This document shows, piece after piece, positions 23,701 through 34,498 of a stretch of DNA of 64,000 nucleotides. Each line of letters starts with the position of its first letter. Positions within the stretch are counted from its first letter, which is position 1. A program made the translations under genes and the position numbers. The stretch comes from Clytia hemisphaerica. Taxonomy: Eukaryota; Cnidaria; Hydrozoa; Leptothecata; Clytiidae. The stretch covers positions 1,483,000 through 1,546,999 of the forward strand of contig CACVBU010000053.1 of NCBI GenBank assembly GCA_902728285.1. Reading direction: 5' to 3'. The notes under the pieces are model-generated. The model saw nothing but the letters and a program-made list of their open reading frames with translations, made no database searches and was not told the DNA's origin.

Positions 23701-26700
23701 TATCAATTCTTATTTTATAGCTTGACCATATTTCTAAAACTGTCGAAAGTGCTAACCGCACTGGCTTAACTTCAATATCTTTTAAATTACTCGTAGGCCC
23801 AATTGTAAACATAAGATAAAAATTAAAAAATTTAAAATCAAAATTTTGAAAAAGTGAAAAAAAATACCCCCAGATATTCACCCAAGGAACAAGTGTGCAA
23901 GATTTCAGCTGAATCGGAATTTTTTAAATCTCCAGCCTCCCCCAAAGTTTTTAGGCTTGTTTTGAGGCTAAAACTCGTGACCACGCTCCTAAAAAACAGA
24001 CAGACAGATAGACAGACAGACATTCTCAGATTCTAGCTTCAACTGAAGTTGAAAACCTGTTAATAATTACCATAAATAGATTGGATTCCAAATATGTCAT
24101 CCAGGCTGAGTTGCAAATCTGGATCATAGGCAGTAAACCAAGGGTACATGACCGCATCGTCGAAATCAGAATGTTCTAAACCAATGGAATGACCTGAAAA
24201 GAAATGACAGACAGACATAATTCATGATATGCACCATTGCAATCTCTTCTGACATTACATCATGGATCCAATAGCTTATTGGTTGTAAATGACGTAAAAT
24301 CAATCAATACGTCACTTGCAACCAATCAGTTGTTGGGTCCATGATGTAATGTCAGAAGACATTGCAATGGTGCATGTCACGAAGTAGTCATTTACATAAA
24401 TCACGTGTCGAACAATATTTACCTCGTTTCGAAATGATAACTAATGTGATCGCCTTCCTTGGGAACAAGTTTAGTCAAATCGGAGACAAGGTCGGAGTCA
24501 ATTGTAAGTGAGAAATCTCGATATTCTAATCCAAATCCAGCCCGGGGGTCCTCTCAAGATTTTAAAATGGATGGCAATATTTTTATATGAAACATCAAGA
24601 ATTATCAGAAGACATAGTTCAATCGTAAGCAAGTTCTATTCTAAGCCAAATCTAGAATTCTAGCCCGATGAATAAAAGACAAGTCTTCAAGATGATATTC
24701 TGAGGTCCTACCACGAGTCTGTCTCTTACTAGACGATGCTATCGTCCATTTAGAGGGTCAGTAAACGCGGGAAAATATATATGCGCAAAGTCAGGGCGTC
24801 AGGGCGGTTTACGGGAAAAGTAGTGGTAGAGTTTTGGAACACTGTAAACACCTCCGCCACAGTTTACTCCGCCCCGAGCTGAACTCCGTTTTCAAATTTA
24901 ACCCGCCTCCCGAATTATTTCCTTTTTTAGTAATAATGTGTAAACGATAAGATCGTCGAGTCTCTTACCTATTTCATGAACAGCTACCCAAAGGAAATTA
25001 TATCCATCTTTCGATTGAATAGTATAATTTTCATCATCGTCAAAATGAATGTCACCACTTAAACCGACATTTGTCAACGGATAAAACGCATGCGCAAGAG
25101 TACCATCTGAAAAACAAAGATCAGTTCTCATTACGCTTGACCTCTAGGGAAACAAACTTCACTCCTTTACTACTAAGGAAGGCACATAGTGAGTAGAGAT
25201 CGGGGGGAGATGTCCCACCATGGTTGGGCGACGAAGAAAATTTTCGACTTTTTACCCCTCTAAACGGTATATATGAAATTTTTTAAAGTAGAAAAAAATT
25301 ACTTTGCAAAATATTGGGGGGGGGGGAGAGGGGGAGAAGGAAAATCCAAGTGCGTACGAATACACCTCAACCCTTGTAATGAGGAGGCTGGGTTCGAATT
25401 AGCCAAGAAGGAATGATGTCAAAATGTTTGAAGTCGTTGTATTCACATTTTTATTAGCGAGTTTATATATCGGAGGATATGGAGGGTGACGGAAAGTGAA
25501 GTCGACGCAAAACAAAGTCGATAGTTGATGGACGACTATATATCGTCTTTGCTCACCGTCCTTTCCCTGAAAATTTAATACCAGCCCCCCTTGAAAGCAA
25601 ACCACGCCATTAAGAGTTGGAAGGCGTATAAGAGTTTAAGCTTTGAAAATAGCTAACATTGACACAGGTGTTAACCTTTCCAACGCTACGTTTATATGCT
25701 CAAATGAGCCAATATACCGGATGCTAGATTTAAGGCTATATATACCTTTCTAATGCTGACAGAACCATTGTCTAACTCTCAAGTTATAAGCCTTTATATC
25801 AATATGACGGTTTGAATTCACACTTTCCAAAAGAGGGTACCTTATCGGCCAAAACTTAGTCGGGCTTAATTTTAGTCGGCCTTAATTATTAGTCGGCCCT
25901 AATTTTAGTCACCTCGTCAAAATTTAGTCACTAAGAGCCGACTAATAATTAAGTTTTAGCCATTTTTTAAATTTTTAGTTGGCCCAAATTTTTAGTCGGC
26001 CCTAATTTTAGTCACCAAACCAAAATTTAGTCATTAAGGGCCGACTAAGTTTTGGCCGATGAGTTATCTGATTATGACATCATAAGAGACTCTCCAAATA
26101 CGAAGAGCTTGAGTAGTTTTGTCTCCCGAATAGACGTCCCCCCCCCCGCTAATTGCTAAGAGACAAAAAAATCCATCCCCCCGCTCTTATTAAGACCCCC
26201 CCCGCTAATTAAATTCGAATAATTCAAAATTTTATTACAGTGTAGATAGACCTTAAATTTGTTAAAAAATTTCTTTTTGTTAGTATTGGTTCTTATTTTA
26301 CGTGTTTATTTGTTAAAGTTTCTTTTTTGTTGTTGAAATTGATATCAGTTTAAAAAAATTCTGTCTTCAAATTACCCCCCCTCTTATTCCATCCCCACCG
26401 CTTATTAGAATTTAGAAAATTTTCCTACCCCCTGCTTATTTGAACCCCCCGTCTATTCGGGAGACAAGAGTAGTTTTCTAATGCAATCAAAGGAGGACAT
26501 AAGCTGCTTTAAGTTTTGCGAACTTTACTTTATGAACAAAATTCACTTTCGCGAAAAAAAAGGCCAAAAACTTGAAAATCTTAAAAGTTTCGGTTTATGA
26601 AACTTTTTGCTTTTTATACTAAGACACGACAATCTGTTTGAGAAAGAAACGTTACCTGGTCCGTCAAACCAATATGGGTCATTATGTTGCCCTGTTACAA

Positions 26701-29700
26701 AACTCACTAAAATTTCAATGTCGTTTTTCTCGAATCCTGGTTCGCCTACTTGTGATTCAGGGATTTCAATGAATATGAGGTTAGTTACTTGGGACCAGAA
26801 ATCAAATGCTTTTCGAAGGTTGATTTTGATGATGGATGAGTCCAACGTCCGTCCTGAGTTTTCCAAAGTCCATTTTAACTCATTCTAAAGATGGAAGTAT
26901 TATATTGAAATTATTTAGTACCTTATCGGGGTAAACTTTGTCCGGGAAAAATATTCGTCACTTACTGGTAGTTGGTAAACGCATTAAGGCCGGGGAAAAT
27001 TTTCGACGTGGAAAAATATTCGTCAATCGGCCAAAATTTCGTCACTTTTCCCCGACGAAGTTTTCCCCGATAAGGTAGATTATTGTCTAAGCGCGTTCGC
27101 TCACTATAGGCGCTGTGGTAGAGTGGTCCTTGACCTTAGTTGCTGCACAGGCGACTGAAGTTCAATTCCCACTCGCAGCAGTTCACTTGGCAAGTGAATG
27201 TGAACCTTCACCCGGGTCAAGCCATTTCATGTGAGGGGAACCGGGTAGTCAGTCCAAGTTGCTTGCGGGGTGCTCATCGAAAGCGTCTATTAGTTGCGAA
27301 AATAGACCTCAAAGCCTCCTGCAACTCAACCAAATAGAAATATAGAATATGGTCGAGACTAATCATTTTTTTATTATTACTGAGCACCAAGCAGAGAGAC
27401 ATCAACCCAGCTGGCACACAACGTTGTTTCAACGTTCATCTAACGTTATATGGACGTTGTAAACGTCAGATAAACGTTGAAACAACGTTGTGTGCCAGCT
27501 GGGAAGTAGGATTTTTGTACTAAGTACGAAGTCTTTGGTGTGCCTCAGTCGGGGATTTAACTCACGATTATGCGCACCGTATCCGGATCTGTCGGAGACG
27601 GAAGAAATTTTAGCACAGTCACTGAGAGTAGAATTTTTTAATAGTATTTTGATAAAAGACCCAGTAAATTCAGGCCCGTAGGAAGCATTTTCATTTTGAG
27701 AAATATTTCGAAATAATTTCACAATTTAAGGTGTCTCGATTGCTGGAAAACGCATCTAATTAAAGGATTATGTTTTTGTTTTTTTGTGTGCCCCCCCCCC
27801 CGGATGCTACGGGCCTGAAATTCTCTATATCCATTAAATAGCCGTTTCGGAGAATTTGAGACTCCAATTTCTTGAGCTTCTTTTTTAAATTTGAAATACA
27901 ATTCTTAAGAATTTAAAGCAATACTTCTAAATGAAGGTACCATTAGGTAAATTTTAAGCTTGTCTGTCTGCTTAAGAATTAACAGTGCAGCAAAGAAAAC
28001 ATCCGTTTGTAAATAAATATAACGATAAGTATGTTAAGAGTAGATCATTAAGGCTGTCGACGGAATTAGACGCTAGAAACCGCAGAAAATCCGAGCAATT
28101 TCAAGTTGCTGCGATGACAAACAAACTCTCATTTGTTTAAAATTTGTCATCGAATCAATGGGATCTATGATGTCATAATTATTCCAGACTCGGTCGAAAA
28201 TTATGCGTATCATCCTCTAATAGCAATTGAATAAAGAACTTTCACTTTCGATTTCATGAAAGAATAAATTATAGCAGTCATAAATTACGATTTTCCAAGG
28301 TCACCTTTACTTGAAAAAAAATTATGGAAATATTTTCTATTTCGTGCTACCATGTTGCTACCATGGAAAATCCCTCATTTTTACAAACATTTACAAAGTT
28401 TTGGTTAGGAAAATTGTAAAAGTGTGAAAGATTGGAAAAGTGGTAAGTTTTTTTCCCAAAACTTTCTCCTGTTGGTCATCGAATCAATAACAATGCTGTG
28501 ATACCTACTTGGAGTACTTGCAAGTAGTTCGACGCTCTGTGACATCCACTCATATCGTCGAAACCAGTGCCACGTGTGCAAAACATCGATTTCAAACATG
28601 AAACGTCACGATGTTTGAAGAACAATGTTTGATGGTTTGCTCCCAGCTTTACTCTGCTTTATCAGTTTTTTTTGGATTTGTTGAAAAATCGATTCTCACA
28701 GTGCATTTTGGGATGCTGAAAAATCCTACCCATAAGCGCGGCGCGCGGAACACGACCTGTGCCAAATCATAGTGCCCCCTCCGGGAATACTGTTCGTCTC
28801 AGCTCTCCTCAAGCTTGTGTAGCCTGAAACAAGAGGTTCATCTGGGACACTTCACAAGTAACAATCAAGTTTTCTTTTGAATTCGGCTTTTTTACATTTT
28901 GTAAGATTCCTCAAATCTTTGGGTAATGATTTGAACAATTTTGGTCCCTACATACGAATGGATGCATAGAACACAGATCTGTAAAGCCCGAAGGGCTAGA
29001 TTTGCGGCTTTTATCGAAAAGTGAAGCCTAGGTTTGGAAGGATTTCCTACCAAAGTCACGTGACTAAAATATGCAATTTCACCGGGTTGAGAGATGTGAA
29101 ATAGCGTTTGCCGCCTACTTTTTTTGATCTCGCGCTCCGAAAACAATTAAAATGCTAGATCCTATCCATCGGCACGAAATTTAAAAAGTCAAATTTTTGC
29201 TTCACTTTTTTTTGCTGAAGAAAGCTTAAAGTTGCCTATCTAGCCCTTCGGGCTTATAGATATCTGTGGCATAGACTTGGCGTTGAATGGGACTTCTCTT
29301 TATCAGGGGAATGAAACACTTCCTTCCATGTCTCTCATTGAAATAGCTGAAGATGCCCCTATTCTCTGTTTCATAATCAATTGCAATATATGGAACTAAG
29401 GCTTCTAGGATGCTCTAACGTATCTTTCCCTCCTTCGTTGCAAAGAACATATTACAAGCTCCGTCAGTCTTTCCCATAGCTCAATGCTTTGACATCAGTG
29501 ATTTGTCTTTGAACAGCCTCGATTCCTTGGATCAGGCCCTTTACCATTTACTTTCGCGAAAAGGGCCAAATTTCGCGAAAATCGCGAAAGTCTCTGCTCG
29601 CGAAAGTTTGTACACCTAAAGTATTTATAATTTTAGGTGAGTCTTTACAAGATATTATGAGAAATAGTTGATGAGGCTTTCTCAGTAAAAAGATTACAGC

Positions 29701-30814
29701 GCATTATTATCATTACTATACCTTCCCAGTTTTCTGAAATAGAGGTAGCCAGGAAGTTCCTTGTTGGAGGTATCTACGACTTCTCCCACTTCTATTATAA
29801 TCATCTTCATTTTCATCGTCAGTTTCGTTCGCGTTCTTCTTTTTCCCTTTGTTTCTCCGTCTCCCTCTTCTAGCATTGATTTGTTCGACATTTTCTGGTA
29901 ACCCACATCGAGGTTTTGAAAGTTGGTCAACGGTTGCATCATCCAAAATACCTGGAAATTGGGGATTAATAAAGAACAAGAGGAGTTATGTGTGAGGATG
30001 AGTATAATCTGTCAATTTTACAAACATTATATACCTTAAGTGGATTAAATTTCGTATGGATTTATTTCACGAAATTTTGTCAACAAGAATAGGATAAATT
30101 GATAAAGCAATCAGCAAAGTCATCATAACTGATAAAACAAGTTCTATGAGCGTGTGCAATATTTCTATAGAGGTATGTAAGCTCAATATCTCACCTGTTT
30201 CGGGAAGGTTAGCATAATTTTGAAAATCTTTGATATTTTCTGCTGGTATCTCCATGCTCTCGGAAAAACTGTCCGTATTCAGATATCCCCATTTCAAAAA
30301 TGATCTCTGAAAAGAAAAATATCAGAATAGTTGGCAAGATAATTGGAAGTGGAACAATTACGTGAACATTCGATTGAAAACCTCAAGGTGAAAAGGAATT
30401 ATGGTATAATTCATCCTAGATAAACGGAAAACAAACAGTTAAATCAGAATGAGGTTTCTAATACACAATGGTTAAAAGTTCATTATTTTCTTCAATTTCC
30501 ATATTCATTTTCCTAAAATTTTTGAATTATTTTTCTCAAAAGTTATAGTGTTCTAAAGTTTCTATTCAACGGTAGACATTTTTTTTGAATTTGAAGCATT
30601 GGCTTAAAAAATGGCAAGCAAAACAAAGATTAGTGCGAATAGACTTTATTTCTGAATATATGTCATAGTTTAGTGAGATGATATGATATACCTGTGGGGT
30701 ACGTTTTAATTTCTTGATTTTTTCTCGCAAGCTTGCACTGATCACTTGAGAATGTACCACCAATGCAAGTTGACTGACAATCACCAGAAGAAACAAACGA
30801 TACACTGGTACCAT
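17760..30814 (-). CDS. Secreted matrix metalloproteinase with Thr-rich linker and hemopexin domain, ten exons
   Basis: Exons (5' to 3'): 30692-30814, 30195-30306, 29722-29951, 26656-26884, 24969-25106, 24071-24193, 19908-21048, 19408-19610, 18413-18539, 17760-17904; all GT-AG and in phase, 856 residues. Signal peptide 1-23; prodomain with YANLPETG and the cysteine switch PRCGLPE (Cys94, which holds the zinc in the zymogen); a basic then acidic insert; RSRR 135-138 (furin-type cleavage); catalytic domain about 139-318 with [18 protein letters not shown] (zinc ligands His275, His279, His285; Glu276 the general base) and the Met-turn AVMYPW (Met293). A Thr-rich linker covers about 325-611. The four-bladed hemopexin domain is closed by Cys625 and Cys825, followed by a 31-residue tail. 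No membrane anchor seen, so secreted. It would cleave matrix or surface proteins. The linker makes it nearly twice the usual 450-500 residues. The paralogue type cannot be assigned. Confidence 0.92.
17953..18160. mobile_element. MITE of the AAAGCCCGAAGGGCTAGA family, copy 1 (MMP intron 9)
   Basis: Starts ATAGATTTATAAAGTCCGAAGG. The interior ('attgttttcgaaaaccc', GTCACGTGAC at 18,092, 'ggatttcctacctaacc') matches the copy at 31,073-31,310 inverted. The right terminal repeat has decayed to 'gccatctatg'. Confidence 0.75.
18560..18650 (+). other. tRNA-like relic in MMP intron 8
   Basis: 'gtagtgtaaaggtaaagc' resembles an A box and GGGTTCAATGCC (18,632-18,643) a B box at about the right spacing. 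Stems are poor, and no SINE body like the other family follows. Possibly a decayed tRNA or SINE head. Confidence 0.3.
18851..19001. mobile_element. Hairpin MITE, 151 bp (MMP intron 8)
   Basis: Arms TAATTCATGATATTCATGAC... and its inverse, nearly exact for about 60 bp ('gtaatgttttctacggaaa'), with a loop of about 25 bp. Confidence 0.9.
19671..19788. mobile_element. Hairpin MITE, 118 bp (MMP intron 7)
   Basis: Inverted arms GTTTATTTTGACCGTAAAGT and ACGGTCTAAATAAAC, continuing inward as 'gcgataccgtaggc...tgtacata'. Confidence 0.8.
20171..20893 (-). repeat. Coding minisatellite for the MMP Thr-rich linker
   Basis: Within MMP exon 7: ACN codons with ATC and CCC/CCN inserts encode runs of TTTTT broken by IP or TP. 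Blocks of about 60-150 bp recur in order, so the array has probably changed length by slippage or unequal exchange. The plus-strand complement gives a long Val/Gly frame that is not a gene. Confidence 0.9.
22146..22870. repeat. Four tandem units of about 175 bp in MMP intron 6
   Basis: Each unit opens 'ttggagataatta.gataaa' and contains 'cgtaaatggaaatt', 'cctatgtaaatt', 'gaagttctt', 'aaattat(att)gacg' and 'ttctagacttg'. Similarity falls toward the 3' unit. No coding potential. Confidence 0.85.
23820..24060. repeat. Repeat-like block ending in a CAGACAGACAGA run (MMP intron 6)
   Basis: AT-rich block with a CAGACAGACAGATAGACAGA run at 23,997-24,022, similar in style to the ends of repeat family A. 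Boundaries unclear. Confidence 0.4.
24229..24375. mobile_element. Hairpin MITE (MMP intron 5)
   Basis: ATGCACCATTGCAATCTCTT...CATTGCAATGGTGCAT; the arms also share 'ctgacattacatcatgga' and 'ttggttg.aaatgacgta'. Confidence 0.85.
25841..26063. mobile_element. MITE of the CTTATCGG family (MMP intron 4), copy 1
   Basis: Ends CTTATCGGCCAAAACTTAGT and its inverse; interior of repeated 'ttagtcggcc/ggccgacta'. Related in ends and layout to 26,921-27,075. Confidence 0.75.
26119..26467. mobile_element. hAT-like MITE with 8-bp target duplication (MMP intron 4)
   Basis: Inverted ends TTGTCTCCCGAATAGACG; GAGTAGTT flanks both sides (26111-26118 and 26468-26475). The interior has several C-runs followed by 'gctaatt/gcttatt', like the 'aataagcgcccc' words of the 39,579 element. 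Confidence 0.85.
26921..27075. mobile_element. MITE of the CTTATCGG family (MMP intron 3), copy 2
   Basis: CCTTATCGGGGTAAACTTTG...GAAGTTTTCCCCGATAAGG with TA on both sides (26919-26920 and 27076-27077), the target duplication expected of Tc1/mariner-type elements. Confidence 0.75.
27109..27350 (+). mobile_element. tRNA-derived SINE, copy 3 (MMP intron 3)
   Basis: Head GCGCTGTGGTAGAGTGG and GTTCAATTCCC, body 'ttcacttggcaagtgaa', 'cacccgggtcaagcc', 'gaaagcgtctat', tail 'aaatagaaatatagaa'. It lies antisense to the MMP transcript. Confidence 0.85.
27406..27503. mobile_element. 98-bp CCCAGCTGGCACACAACGT palindrome, copy 1 (MMP intron 3)
   Basis: The whole element is a hairpin of 'aacgtt' words closed by CCCAGCTGGCACACAACGTT. 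A second copy of the same length is at 30,864. Confidence 0.85.
28972..29268. mobile_element. MITE of the AAAGCCCGAAGGGCTAGA family, copy 2 (MMP intron 3)
   Basis: CACAGATCTGTAAAGCCCG... against ...GGGCTTATAGATATCTGTG. Interior keeps 'ggatttcctacc' and GTCACGTGAC (29,055-29,064). Confidence 0.8.
30500..30640. repeat. Dispersed repeat shared with the transporter units (MMP intron 1)
   Basis: 'ttctcaaaagttatagtg' followed by 'aacggtagacatttttttt' and 'gaatttgaagcattggctta' also occurs at about 45,600-45,720, 51,300-51,420 and 56,575-56,700, in the downstream part of each transporter unit. Confidence 0.7.
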
Positions 30815-30863
30815 TTTTTCAACGCCCTGGAATTTGTTAGGGAAACGGCATGTAAAATCAAAA

Positions 30864-30961
30864 CCCAGCTGGCACACAACGTTATTTTGACGTTTATCTA
30901 ACGTTCACAACGTCCATATAACGCCAGATGAACGTTGAAACAACGTTGTGTGTCAGCTGGG
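30864..30961. mobile_element. 98-bp CCCAGCTGGCACACAACGT palindrome, copy 2, just upstream of the MMP start
   Basis: Same ends and length as the copy at 27,406. It sits 50 bp upstream of the MMP ATG, between it and a TATA-like TTATAATG (minus, about 30,968-30,975), so it is probably in the promoter or 5' UTR. Confidence 0.8.
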
Positions 30962-31072
30962 AAAAGCCATTATAAGGTCATGCACAACACCTACAATATT
31001 TATATGAACACTTCAAACCCAATGTTCAAAATAAGCCCATATACCGAATTTCAGACATAAGGCTATAATACC

Positions 31073-31310
31073 CATAGATTTATAAAGCCCGAAGGGCTAG
31101 ATGTACAACTATTGCTATAAAGCGTGCCGTGGTTAGATAGGAAATCCTACCTAAGTCACGTGACATTATAATAGAATTTCAGTGATTGACCAAACAGAAG
31201 CTTTGCGGGTTTTCGAAAACAATAGCAACAATATTTTTTCCGATATTCAATTTTTTTACCTGCGATGGCTTAAAGCCCGACATCTAGCCCTTCGGGCTTA
31301 TAAATCTATG
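31073..31310. mobile_element. MITE of the AAAGCCCGAAGGGCTAGA family, copy 3 (intact)
   Basis: CATAGATTTATAAAGCCCG... and its inverse close a 238-bp element; GTCACGTGAC at 31,155-31,164 next to 'aaatcctacctaa'. Confidence 0.85.
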
Positions 31311-34300
31311 ATAATACCTTACCCCTTGATTAGGGCTCAACCTCTTAAATTGTGAACTTCCCCAAATGTCAAAATAGAATCGCTTTTTTTTCTAAATGTA
31401 CGCTCATTAAAAATGTGACAAGTCAATATAATTAGGACTCGTATACCTTTACCTACCAATATAAAAGCAGCGAAATTCAACAACTGAAAGTGAAAAAAGA
31501 TACACAATCAGGATTAGATGCAACGAAATTTGATTTGTAGATCTAATTAAACCCGATAATCGAGAAAGAAAAAAATTGTCCCACCGCTTTAACACTAAAT
31601 CAAAACAAACATTCAAATCCGAGAAGCAAACCTGATATACAAAAAAGTGAGATTTAATTTAATCAGCACAGTTTACCAGCTTTATGCAACCCCTTAAATA
31701 GAACAATATTTTTCCAATGACAATCGATTGTTGACAAACCCCTCATGATTTATTAAACAAAATATTTTCATTGATAGAAAAATTGAACAGACACAATAAG
31801 GATGACAGCCCGGCGTAGACGGATGCAAACTCGAATCGTTTTTTTATTATTAGAAAATATTAGAAGACATCCAGTTCTTAATATGGAAGTCAAAATCTTA
31901 TTAAAAGGGGCTCCTTCTTACAGTGCAACGATAGTGAAATCTTAAGGTCGATGAAAAGATTGATATAGCTACTACCTCCATATTTGCTTACACAGCATAT
32001 CTAAACAAAAAAGGACAACTTTTACCCCACGTCAGCCCCTCCTTTCTACGTCATGAAAAAGAATATCTTGAAATCATCATACAAGAATTATAATACATCT
32101 GTCTGTAACATAAAATCTTACTTACTGGTGAGTAGTTTGATGAATCAAAAGTGTTCACAGGGAGGTCAGGCGGAGGTTTTATTTCAGGATAATATTTCAT
32201 TGGTGAGATGGTTAATGAGCAGATGCCTTGCTATAATTTATACTCCTGGCGAAAATGTGCGTATGTGACGATTTTGAATAATCCAAGCAAATATACAATC
32301 TTGTTATAAAAAATTTCGATTTCCGCGTGATAGCGCCGTTTCATGTTGTAATCCATACTCATGGCGAAAATGTGCATTTATACAAATTTTGAGCATCTAT
32401 CCACGTATTCTTACAAAAGATACACGGTTTCCGCGTGATAGCGTGATAGCGTGATAGAGGTTGACTTTGTCCCAAACTCCCTATAAAAAAAACCTGTTAG
32501 TGGAAAGGAGATTATGAAATCAGTTCATTATATCATTAGTACCATGTAACGACCAATTTTACTAATAGTGGGTCGTTTAGCATAATTTACGGGAAAAAAT
32601 AAGATGTAGCTGAAACTTTCTCCAGACCTTCTCTATAGGATGGTTATGCCTCAGGAAAAAATCCCCTAAAATCCCACTGGTGGAACATCCCTTTTTTGGG
32701 ACATTTCTTTTTTCCCCAGGGAAAACCCTAAGGGCGAAATTTTTTGAAAATTTCAAACTTATTTTCAGAGATTATCAAGTATACAATTCGAAAGCTCTCG
32801 AAAAACTATATAGAAGACTTTTAAACGGGTATAGGCGATTTCATTACCAAACTCAAGATAATTCACGCAGAAGATGCTATATTTATTGTCAATTTTAGAC
32901 CAAAGTGTGGCGAAAAGTGGAACTTGCGCATGAAATATCTCGAGTAAGGTAAGGAAATCAGCTATAACCGAAAGTTTCAGCTAGATCTCATTTTTTCCTA
33001 CAAACAGCCTGTATTTTTGTAACACGACCACACTATAAACAAACATTATGGAATGAAAAGCGAATAAAATCCACTCTCAGTCTATGATAACTTGAATAAA
33101 GGTTTTTCTTAAATATATTTTTGGAAAACAAATTTGACTAAAAAAGCTCTCAATTGTGGAAGTAGTTGATCAACTTTAAAAAGTAATACCTCAAATTTAA
33201 GGATTTCTACTTTCTAAATATAAAGCTTCGAGCACTTTAGGATATTTCTTCAGCCTCAAGATGTCAAAAAGCTGTTTGAATTTCGTCCCCCGCCCCCGGT
33301 AAATATTATAAACCAATACTTAAACTAGGGATGATTTCGTCAATCGAATTTTTACAAAATTGGAAGATATCTTATTTCTTATAAAATTAATTTACATCTA
33401 TTTTTGATATAAGCGGTCTAAGTATAAAAAATTTCCTTTAAATTAATGTGTCAATTATGTCATCATAAAATTCATTGACATTTTAATATTTTCTGAATTT
33501 CAAAATAATTTGTAACTGAACTGTAAAAAACCGATTTTCACATGAGTAATCTATCATCGATTCAATAGAAAATTATCAAAGTCAAAAATCAATCCAGGTG
33601 ACCAATTGATAAAAATAATAATTTCAAAAAATTTCTAAAAAAACATAAAATTATAAGGTCTTACATCAAAGAAAAAATAGTTGAATCTTTAAAGTGAAAA
33701 TGTGATGAATAATACAGTCCCCTGAGTCACTAGCCTGGGGTCCACTTAAAGCTTTTTTTATAGACTGGATGGTGCAATTAAGTGGCCCGGTGTAGTATAT
33801 GGTAATATGCTTTTGCTTAGGCCAGATTTTTGTTGTTTTTTTGAAGGTAAAAACAGAACGAAGCAGTGTTTTTATTTGATATTAAGGGATTGCAAATCTG
33901 TTATTGATGTTTGTTTCTCGTTTTTGATTTTATCTTTCAACTCAAGTAGTTTTATTGTTATTTGGATTTTTAACGTTTTCTCTCAAAATGGCGACCTCGC
34001 CAAACGCTCCTAGTCTACTTTACTGGACTCAGCGTCATAAAAAAATTATCAAAAAGTAAAGTTCAGCCAAAAGTAGACTCTAGTCTACTGTGTCACTGAA
34101 AGTATAATTCACTATTTCGTATTTAAAAAGAATTTCGTATTTTCGGCCACACTGATTTTTTCTCTTGTGTATATAAAGATTGAATATTGTTAAATAAATC
34201 CATTTTTATGCTGAAAAAGACCAGTCGGCCTAAATAGTCACAGAAAGATGATGTGTTTCCTTGATTACGCTGATTAACTTGAATATAGTCATTCTGATAG

Positions 34301-34326
34301 ACTCAATTAATTACCTAAATTACATA
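31311..34326. other. Intergenic stretch between MMP and WASHC4
   Basis: No supported gene in 3 kb. It contains two imperfect units of about 105 bp (about 32,226-32,455, each with 'tggcgaaaatgtgc' and 'tttccgcgtgatagcg', the second ending in three 'tgatagcg'). The MMP promoter should lie at its left edge and 3'-flanking DNA of WASHC4 at its right. Confidence 0.5.
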
Positions 34327-34484
34327 CAGTTGCCGCTCTCTAATTCGACGTTCTACTATTCGATAGGCTCCCTTATTCGATGAAATTTCAAGTTTCCGTC
34401 AACAAGAAACTCTCACAAACGACGCTCTCTTATTCGATGAAAGTCCAACTCCCCTTGAAGATCGAATTAGAGAGCGTCAACTGT
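34327..34484. mobile_element. pogo/Tigger-like MITE, copy 1
   Basis: TA-flanked CAGTTGCCGCTCTCTAATTCG...CGAATTAGAGAGCGTCAACTG with repeated 'ttattcgatgaaa'. The 'CAGTTGA...CTCT.TAATTCGA' end style is that of pogo-group Tc1/mariner elements; assignment by memory of that style. Confidence 0.7.
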
Positions 34485-34498
34485 AAATTGAATGCATA

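Noticed and set aside
27535-27600. B-box-like GAGTTAAATCCCC on the minus strand, possible SINE head
   Set aside because: No A box at proper spacing and no shared body with the other SINE copies.
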